DNA from: Meghimatium bilineatum
Lineage: Eukaryota; Mollusca; Gastropoda; Stylommatophora; Philomycidae
NCBI GenBank assembly: GCA_034231615.1
Contig: CM067315.1
Location: forward strand, 29,180,133 to 29,244,132
Direction of reading: 5' to 3'
DNA: 64,000 bases
The position numbers and the translations under genes were made by a program. Position 1 is the first letter of the stretch. Each line of letters opens with the position of its first letter. This document shows, one piece after another, positions 56,836 to 64,000 of this stretch. The notes beneath the pieces were generated by a model. It was not told where the DNA came from. It searched no databases and saw only the letters and a program-made list of their open reading frames with translations.

Positions 56836-57068
56836 GTGAGTGGACCACCATACAAGTCTCCAAGAAAGGAAAGAAGCAGAAACCTGTTAGTAAAAAAGAT
56901 GGTGGGCGCGCTCAATCTGCTGTTGAGTCAGACAATGAACCAGAAGCAACACCTGTGTTAGATGCTGCTGCTGCTTCTCCTGCCAATGCCTATGAAGTTG
57001 ATGAACCAAGTTTTCCAGAAGTGAGCAGCATCAGAAATAAGAAAAAGAAGGAAAGGGGAGGAGAGAAG
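56836..57068 (+). CDS. exon 4: G-E-W motif and lysine block (residues 147-224)
   Basis: Acceptor TTGACTCTCAG. It opens with (G)-E-W-T-T-I-Q-V-S-K-K-G-K-K-Q-K, the best family signature in the protein. An acidic/alanine part (E-S-D-N-E-P-E-A-T, A-A-A-A-S-P-A-N-A-Y) and a basic end (R-N-K-K-K-K-E-R) follow. Donor AAG|GTACGG, phase 0. Confidence 0.85.
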
Positions 57069-57189
57069 GTACGGCAAACAAATAATTGAATCATACCTTT
57101 TCATACATTTTGTTACAGGTGAAATGTTGTTAACAACTGATCATTTAAGTAAATAATAACCCCTCTTTGTAGGAGACTTCTCAAAGCAT

Positions 57190-57402
57190 CGCACACCACT
57201 GAGTGTTGGAGCCTTCTGGTGCACATCACTGAGTGTTGGAGCCTTCTGGTGCACATCACTGAGTGTTGGAGCCTTCTGGTGCACATCACTGAGCGTTGGA
57301 GCCTTCAGGTGCACATCACTGAGCGTTGGAGCCTTCAGGTGCACATCACTGAGCATTGGAGCCTTCAGGTGCACATCACTGAGCGTTGGAGCCTTCTGGA
57401 TA
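57190..57402. repeat. minisatellite, 30-bp unit, about 7 copies, in intron 4
   Basis: The unit is GAGTGTTGGAGCCTTCTGGT GCACATCACT, with GAGCGTTGGA and TTCAGG variants in the later copies. A multiple of three gives open frames on both strands. It starts 120 bp after exon 4. Confidence 0.95.
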
Positions 57403-57840
57403 CGACATATGTGATAATAATGATACAGTTGTCATTTGCAGAACAATGGACTACAAAGCCCTCACACTACAGCTTCTCTCTGCCCTGATTTTGCAGATTT
57501 TTGTTCACAGGGATGAGAGGGAATACACAAGTCTGTATATAGCCTTCCAAATATTTGACCAGCATAAAAGTTCATCTTGTAGTGTTATAGTCACATTACT
57601 GCTGTCCAATACACTTTCTGAAAATATACCAGCAATCATTAAAAATGTACCACTTTGTTTTAAGCATAGCAATTTTTTGTGCTGAATTTAAAATAGACAA
57701 AACAAGTACATTTGCAAATCTGATCCATTTTTGGACCCAAATGTGCATTTTTCTAAAAGTGAACAAGTTCAGGACCATCAACTAAGCAATTGTCTACACT
57801 AAGGTTAAAAAAATTTACACTCACTGTCAGTAAGTCTGTG

Positions 57841-58159
57841 ACATTAATACAGTGTATGACCACCTGTAGCATCAATACAAGTTTGGCATCGTTGTGTCAT
57901 GATATTGCACAGTGCCTGAGTTGCTGTTAAGAAGCAGTCATGTAGATGCATTAGTTGAACTTGGCGATCTTGAGCTACCTTTGTTACACAAAGTTGGCCA
58001 TGTCTTGGATGGTCATTGGTTGTACCTGTAGCCAGAAATCTCTCATTCAGCCTCACTGTAGTGGAATGGTCACAAATGTGTGGCCACTACTCTGGTCATC
58101 ATATCACTCCTCAGCATACCACCAGCCTGCCATCGCTCTTGTGACGAAAGTCGAGGCAT
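57841..58159 (-). pseudogene. Tc1/mariner transposase N-terminal part
   Basis: M-P-R-L-S-S-Q-E-R at 58159, then a stop and frameshift, then R-F-L-A-T-G-T-T-N-D-H-P-R-H-G-Q and V-A-Q-D-R-Q-V-Q-L-M-H-L-H-D: the paired-like helix-turn-helix and GRPR-like linker of Tc1 transposases, which bind the inverted repeats. The DDE domain is absent and inverted ends were not found. In intron 4, antisense. Confidence 0.82.
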
Positions 58160-59245
58160 CGCAAACACAAAAACACACTTCCTTTCGATGAAAACAAAAG
58201 ATGGCATTTGACTCCCTGAAACTTTACTAATGTATATGCCAAATTTGACCTTGGTTCGACTAGTAATACAGCCAGAATTCAGCAATTTGATGTTTTGCAT
58301 GTGAAGCACACAAAATTGAAATAAAACATGAAAACATTAAAGTTAACCGGTACACATTCTCGTGGTTTGAAAATCGCCCACTGAAATAAACAATTCAAGG
58401 TGAAAATAAGTTATTCTTTTGGTGCATTTTTAATGATTGTTGGTATATATAACTACATCTTCAGATTTGATTTCAATATGTTTCTGACATTTTAGTTAAA
58501 CTAGTTAGAATGATCATTCTATTAAATAGTTTGGGGGTTATAGGTGCAGTTGATAGCATGCAGACACCATTGTCTGGCATTTCCTGCAACCATGTATATT
58601 CCAAGCACAGGGTCAAGTCGTGAGTGCAAATTGGGCAAGACATTAGTTCCATATTACTAAATAAGCACTGTCTGGTCAAAGCAGGTTAAATCAGTGGAGG
58701 AGGATACCCCACCCTTACAAAATTTATCAATACATACACCACAAGCATCTGCGTATCTTGTGAGAGAGTGCACGAGATAAAAATGGTCATACAGTATTAC
58801 ATAAATGCAAGAGCTGTATGACTCATAATTCCTAGTCAACGGCACAAGTAGAGAGTCAATTTATTTATTTCTTTAGATGTCTAATTGTTTGTTGGAAAAT
58901 CTTCTTATGACAGAGCTTTGAAATTTCCCATGTGTCTTAATAAATGGCGTTTTCTTGAAAGCCCCAGTCATTTAAAGAGTAACATTCTATTTATTATAAT
59001 GCCGGCTTTGAAATTACATTACTTTTGATGTCGGCCCTATCGCAAAATCTCACCATCCATAATTTCTGATTTTTTTTGGTAACATCTTATCTTGCTCTTT
59101 TTTTAAATCACTTTTTATAAGTTTCAAACATGCATAAATATTTTGTTACAGATATACAATATATTACACTCATCTATACTATTTTATGTTCTTTGGTTGT
59201 CTTTCAACCTGATATGAATTTTTTTTTATTTTTCACTCAATTAAG

Positions 59246-59332
59246 AATAAAGTTGAAGAGAAACCTGAACCTGTTGTTATTCCCGTGACCGCAGTTCCTG
59301 TCTTGACAAGTAGCACCACACTCCAGACTGAA
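59246..59332 (+). CDS. exon 5: short V/P/T-rich exon (residues 225-253)
   Basis: Acceptor TTTTTCACTCAATTAAG is AT-interrupted but in frame. 29 codons (V-E-E-K-P-E-P-V-V-I-P-V-T, S-S-T-T-L-Q-T-E) without stop. Donor GAA|GTAAGA is strong. Phase 0 at both ends, so it could be skipped without a frameshift. Confidence 0.75.
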
Positions 59333-59479
59333 GTAAGATATTTCTTCTTATTAGTGTTGAAAAATATAGATGTTTATGATGTAGTACTATAATATTTTCT
59401 ATTAGTTTATGATGGGTTTAAATCTCAAGAGTTATACTTGATTCTTGGTTAGAAACTAGCACATGGAGCATTCCCATAA

Positions 59480-60180
59480 GTGCTCCGCTCTCTGTTTCAG
59501 CAGCCATTCGAGTGTATGTAGACTCATAGTCCCAGTCAGATGTTGATTGTGTGATCTTCAGTTCTTTCCAAAAAGAGCGCACTTTCTTCCCTCTCTTCCA
59601 ATTCTGTCAATCTTTATATGTGTATGTTTTCAGTCTCATTGATTTTCATTTTGTAATAAATTTATGGCTGCCTTAATTAAGTCAGCTTTATGTTTTCTCA
59701 GTACTATGCCATCATTCACAGCATTGCCCGCCAATGAGTCAGCTCTTTCATTTCCTCTGACTCCATCGTGACCCAGACAGTATATCCGTGTAATACTCTG
59801 TACAATTGAGTTTTTCCAATAACTCAATCCATTCCTTTCTCAGCTTGTTCTTTTCTGTCTTGCACAATATGCTTTGAGTGTTACTGAGTGTGTTGATGTA
59901 TCAGTTATCAACCAACTTAGTGCTGCTGTAACTCCCTCTATCTCCATCCTCATGCTCGATGTGATAGTAGAGTATGCAGATGATCTCTCAACCAACTTCA
60001 AGCCATTTCTGTAGGCAACAAAACCCCAACCGCATTTATATTTGTATTTCTGTTGATTGAGCCATCTGTATATATAATTATGTCATGGTTTCGAGTGTAG
60101 CTGGGCGAGCTCTTGTGTTATACCCTCTGCCATGATACCGGTCCACTTCCGATATGATTATCTAGTTGAATTATTACTTT
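59480..60180 (-). pseudogene. LINE RNase H domain fragment in intron 5
   Basis: The minus frame at 59636-59827 has I-Y-C-L-G-H-D-G-V-R-G-N-E-R-A-D-S-L-A-G, the C-terminal motif of RNase H with the catalytic Asp. Upstream (59830-60160) broken frames show G-F-V-A-Y-R-N-G-L and further domain parts. The RT was not found to the right. Confidence 0.75.
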
Positions 60181-60784
60181 AGTCACACTAATACTGGGGA
60201 GATTGAGCAAAAAACTAATTGTAGTAATGGGTGTATCACTAGTACACCCAGTACAGCTCTCATTGCCTCATTTTCATTGTCTCTCCTGTCTAATTCTATC
60301 TCACTCAATTTGTTTGCTAATTCTCCTATCTATCCTAACTAGCTGCGGTCTTCACGTAGCCCCATGCCATTCAAATCTCCTTGGTTCCTCCAAGAGCCCA
60401 GCTGAAATTTCAGGTTCCAGAAACCTGGATCCAAGTCCTCACGACTCAAATCTTCAAATACCTGGTAATGGTCCTGATCTGTGATCTAATCCGCCTTTTT
60501 TTCTCTCTGAGCCCTTCCTTATGAGGCAAGCCCCTCTCACCAATCCAAACTCATCTTACGGACATGCCTACATCCCTTTCTTAAGCTTTCAACATCCTCG
60601 TCAGTTACTTGGCGAGGGGTGCAGTCTAAGTGAAAACACTATCCCCCCATTGACATGCCTGACTGAAATAAGTGCGTCAGCGCTCCGTATTCATCAAGTC
60701 CTGCCAATCCTTCTTTCCAGAAGTGATCGCCAGGCATTATTTGTTTCTTATGTCAACATCTGGCCGACAGATGCAAGGAAAAGT

Positions 60785-60945
60785 ACTTGCTTTTGCCTGC
60801 CACACCTTGTTCTGGTACACATGTGTGATATATACTGTTTTCACAACACACATTTGCATTTGCCTGCCACACCTCGCTCTGGTACACATTGGTGATAGAT
60901 AATGTTTTTATAGCACACATTTACATTTACCTGCCGCCGTTCCGT
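60785..60945. repeat. two-copy tandem repeat, about 66 bp
   Basis: TTTGCCTGCCACACCT(T/C)G (T/C)TCTGGTACACAT is repeated about 66 bp apart (60793 and 60859), and a third partial TTTACCTGCCGCCGTTC follows. Confidence 0.75.
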
Positions 60946-61658
60946 CTGGACAACCGGCTTGCCACACCGTATACTGATACAGCTGGTCCTGTCAGATGCA
61001 GTAGAGGGTGCCACAAGATTACAAGAGATGTTGTGAGACTATACTATAATAAATTGAAGGAGTTATCAACATTCTGAGACATCACAATATTACTACATAT
61101 CAAGCTACCAAATGTGCCATAGTCCAACATTGATCATCAATCAATCCTGTTATGCCTTACAGCAAAAACAAAATGTCTGCCTACATTATTAACTATTTCT
61201 AACTATTTTTCGCTGATTCCGGTCACATGACATTAACGATCATGTGATATCACATTGCTGAGTGAACATATAGCAGCTGTTTGAGTACACTCGATAAGAG
61301 CTAGTTGTAGCGGAGAAACCGTTGCTGAGTCCACTCGACAAAAGGCATGCTAAAGATTAATGGCCAGAAAGCAGGGGGCATTAGTATTTGTTTAACCATA
61401 GGTTTGAAGTGTGTGGAAATTTTGTTTTTGGACCTAAGGTGCAGCAGGTGTCTATATCAAAGATGGGTCCAGAACTGAAGGGAGGTAACATGCATTTGTT
61501 ACAGATGGACATAATCTGTTTCTGTATATTTTGTCGCTTGCTTTTTCCTTGTTATAAAATACACATTTGCTATATGAATGTTTGTAGATGTAATAATTAG
61601 AAAGTATTAAAAAATTTCTGTGCTGCTAAATTGTTCCTCTTGCCTTTTTTTTTTTAAG

Positions 61659-62240
61659 GATCTGGGTGAGGGGAAGAAGAGAAAGAACAAACGAGAGAAA
61701 AAAATTTCTGGTGATGCCGCAGCTTCTGCATATGAGAGCCTTCCTCAAGATGCTGCACCAGCTTCTGGAAAAGTTGCAAAGAAGGAGCTCAGTGTAGCAG
61801 CAGAACCAGTTTCTGAGAAAGTTGTGAACAAAGAATTCAGTCAGGCAACACAGGCTTCTGAGAAAGTTGCAAGGAAAGATACAAATCTGACAACAGCACT
61901 GGCTCCAGAGAAAGTTGCAAAGGAATCAAATCTGATCATTGCACCAGTTTCAGAGAAAGTGGCAAAAAAGCACAATCCGTCATCCGCACAAGCTTCTGAG
62001 AAAGTTGCAAAGAAAGAGCCCAGTACAGCAACAACATCTGAGAAAGTTGCAAAAAAAGAGCTGAGTACAGCAACATCTGAGAAAGTTGCAAAAAAAGAGC
62101 CGAGTACAGCAACATCTGAGAAAGTTGCAAAGAAAGAGCTTGGTACAGCAACAACAACTTCTACCAAAGATCTTGCTAACGTTGAACCATCCAAATCAAG
62201 CCCGAAGAAGAAGAAAATCAAGGTCAGGGAGAGTGTTCAG
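61659..62240 (+). CDS. exon 6: basic block and nine-fold EKVAKKE repeat (residues 254-447)
   Basis: Acceptor TGCC(T)n AAG. It starts D-L-G-E-G-K-K-R-K-N-K-R-E-K-K. From about 61768 nine copies of (S/P)-(E/G)-K-V-(A/V)-K-K-E follow, first 15-17 and later 12-14 residues apart, the last ones nearly identical (S-E-K-V-A-K-K-E-P/L-S-T-A-T). A second basic run K-K-K-K-I-K-V closes it. Two in-frame donors are possible, AAG|GTCAGG (end 62222) and CAG|GTATCT (end 62240); I prefer the latter. No later exon was found up to 64000. Confidence 0.82.
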
Positions 62241-62395
62241 GTATCTGTCAATCTTATGATATAGACTTTCTATTATATATTAAATGAGTGATTGCACATT
62301 AGAGAATTGCTATTAGCACATAATATTGTAAGATTGTACAGTGGAATTCCTTTATAACAATGTGGTCTGGCAAAATTTGTATGTAATAACTAAAA

Positions 62396-62480
62396 AGTGC
62401 TATTATAGTTATATAGTACAGTTATATAGTACAGTTATATAGTACAGTTATATAGTACAGTTATATAGTACAGTTATATA
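62396..62480. repeat. 13-bp tandem repeat, 6 copies
   Basis: AGTTATATAGTAC is repeated between 62404 and 62478, 160 bp after exon 6. Confidence 0.9.
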
Positions 62481-62559
62481 TAATTTAAAAATCAGCCAAA
62501 ACTGAATGTGTCGTGCCATTGGCACAAATAAAAATGAAGGCTCTGCTCTCTGGACTAAA

Positions 62560-62660
62560 CCCTGCTGGAAATCTAGTAGAACTATTGTCCTGCTACAAGA
62601 GAGATCCAGTGGGAGTCTGAGAATGTACGCTGAAGATGAAGAAGATAAAATAAACTAATT
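62560..62660 (+). repeat. SINE-A variant (A2), 3' part
   Basis: CTCTGGACTAAACCCTGCTG, GAAATCTAGTAGAACTATTG, TCCTGCTACAAGAGAGATCC and TGAGAATGTACGCTGAAGAT, then GAAGAAGA. Reverse complement of 30205-30300. Confidence 0.65.
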
Positions 62661-62699
62661 GGGGATTTTGAAGTGTTGTAAAATATGGAAATCTGTTAT

Positions 62700-62785
62700 A
62701 AATGTATGCTCTATAAAGGGATTTCACTGTATGCGCTATAAAGATATTTCACTGTATGCGCTATAAAAGGATTTCTGTATGTGTA
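62700..62785. repeat. 30-bp tandem repeat, 3 copies
   Basis: TGTATG(C)GCTATAAAG(G)ATTTCAC occurs three times between 62703 and 62778. Confidence 0.75.
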
Positions 62786-63894
62786 TGAGACAAGGGATGA
62801 GTAAAAATGATAGGAAAATTGAAGGAATCTAATAATAGTAGTGAATGATATCAGAAATTCTGGTATGTTAACAATATCTGTATGTTATATTTGTTAACAT
62901 TATTTATGCAATGTATTTGTTAAAAAAATGAGATAGTTTCAAAAAGTTCCTGGAATAGTCAACTAGTGTTTGATGAATAAAAGAAGTTATGAAGATTAAA
63001 GTTGATAATAACTTTAATGAAAGGACATGGCAGAAGAGAAGATACAGATGTCTGTTTGTGAGTTTTGCTAGTTGCATCCTCAGAGTTGAAAATGTCCAGC
63101 AATATACAAATATCAAATTCTCTGTTTTTCTCAAGTCACCCTCAGAGACACCAACATTGCTTAATAAGCTTATGGTGATACTCCAATGAAAAAAATCGCT
63201 AGTGATTTTTGTGGTACAAACAATTCCGTGAAGGTCATCACACAGTTGGATTATGCTAATTACAGTGCGCCAACACATATATCCCTATTAATAAAGCAGA
63301 ACCTCACAAAGTATATTACCTTGGAATAGCCTCTATCTCCTGACCCTGTTCCGGCTAATTTTGATTAGTTACCTCTACTGAAAAGACAACAATTCAAGTA
63401 TGAAGTTGACATTATCACTAATGCAACAAGACAGCTGAGAGAGGTGTTAAAGAATGGGTTCCCATGATTGTTTCCAGCAGATGTATGCACGTTGACAAAA
63501 GTTTGTTGCAGAAAGAAATGATTTTCAAATAAATGTAGTATATATAATTCTGTTGTTACTTATTTCTATATGATCCATTAATTCTTGGAACTTGTTGAAG
63601 CTACTTCATATATATGCTTATGTGCTGTATTTGTTACCAATATTTACACAATTTATTTGTCAGCAATATATACACTTTGCATTTGTTAACAATATTTATA
63701 CATATTTGATTTTGGTAGATTATCTCATGTACAGTGTCTAAATTTCAAATTATAATCCCATTAACTTGACACACAGCTCACATAGAAAATCATTGTATTT
63801 ATTACAGTTTATAGTAATCTATCTAGACAATTTGGAGATATCAAATGACATGATGGCCTAAAAAAATAACCATAATGGAGGTGATGATTCTATG

Positions 63895-64000
63895 ACAATG
63901 AAAAGGAGGTAGGCCACAAAGAAGATGGATTCAAGATATAAAAAATCGCCTCAACATGACACTCACAGAAGCAGAAAGATTTACTCAAGATCGGGCAGGA
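63895..64000 (+). pseudogene. LINE 3' coding end, runs off the window
   Basis: The frame reads G-G-R-P-Q-R-R-W-I-Q-D-I-K-N-R-L-N-M-T-L and then T-E-A-E-R-F-T-Q-D-R. This single copy shows the natural context of the 18-codon unit amplified at 29405-30202. Confidence 0.8.

Larger units (their letters stand above)
47847..62240 (+). other. host gene: lysine-rich single-pass membrane protein, LYRIC/metadherin-like (partial, six exons)
   Basis: Six exons join in frame into 447 codons and run out of the window at the 3' side. The protein has a membrane segment at residues 11-30, then a long, charged cytosolic part. Residues 143-158 read E-E-D-G-E-W-T-T-I-Q-V-S-K-K-G-K, close in pattern to the G-x-W-E-T motif of LYRIC/metadherin (Pfam LYRIC). 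LYRIC proteins are ER/nuclear-envelope-associated scaffolds that bind RNA and SND1. The N-terminus with V-V-V-C-A-F-M-V also recalls ribosome-binding protein 1 (p180), another N-anchored lysine-rich ER protein with tandem repeats, so that alternative stays open. Introns are 4.1, 2.7, 1.7, 2.2 and 2.3 kb and are filled with repeats. The gene model is firm, the family call moderate. Confidence 0.8.

Noticed and set aside
60203..60902. Overlapping frames of 76-124 codons on the plus strand in intron 5
   Set aside because: No domain, and the 3' part covers a short tandem repeat. May be an unidentified repeat, not a gene.

Overview
The window looks like nuclear DNA of an invertebrate animal, probably a mollusc or another lophotrochozoan. 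It is AT-rich, has GT-AG introns of several kilobases, carries abundant microsatellites and minisatellites, and is packed with decayed non-LTR retrotransposons, tRNA-derived SINEs, foldback MITEs and DNA-transposon remnants. The taxon is an inference from repeat style; nothing in the sequence fixes the species. No bacterial operon, rRNA gene or CRISPR array was seen.

Positions 1-47,700 are almost entirely repeats. 1-10.6 kb holds palindromic foldback elements, a deleted Tigger/pogo element (3983-5024) and two minisatellites, one of them a higher-order array of 37-bp units. 11-17 kb holds fragments of four LINE families (LINE-L, LINE-R, an unnamed family, LINE-G) in both orientations. 17.4-20.2 kb is dominated by AT and CA simple repeats. 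23-26.3 kb holds nested LINE pieces, two foldback elements and the best preserved retrotransposon (LINE-E, 25053-26250: a 5'-truncated but open reverse transcriptase frame). 29.4-30.2 kb is a 54-bp (18-codon) minisatellite built from the 3' coding end of a LINE. 31.4-37.6 kb holds SINEs and three more minisatellites. 37.6-46.9 kb is a nest of LINE copies, including one whose reverse transcriptase frame is cut by a 280-bp tetranucleotide tract.

Positions 47,847-62,240 carry the one convincing host gene, on the + strand: six coding exons (447 codons so far, 3' end beyond the window) of a lysine-rich protein with one N-terminal membrane segment, a G-E-W motif like that of the LYRIC/metadherin family and a repeat domain with nine S-E-K-V-A-K-K-E copies. 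One intron is best explained by a GC donor. Its introns hold more LINEs, a Tc1/mariner remnant, a hAT-like composite with 8-bp target duplication, SINEs and a 30-bp minisatellite. A second, weak host-exon candidate (184-327, minus) resembles a major-facilitator membrane segment.

LINE family labels (L, R, G, E, N, M) are local names. Copies were matched by eye, so boundaries are approximate unless a target-site duplication is given. Stretches not listed (for example 500-950, 5030-5900, 12000-12700, 21600-23000, 26600-27900, 30400-30740, 40120-40600, 62800-63890) hold nothing I can recognise.
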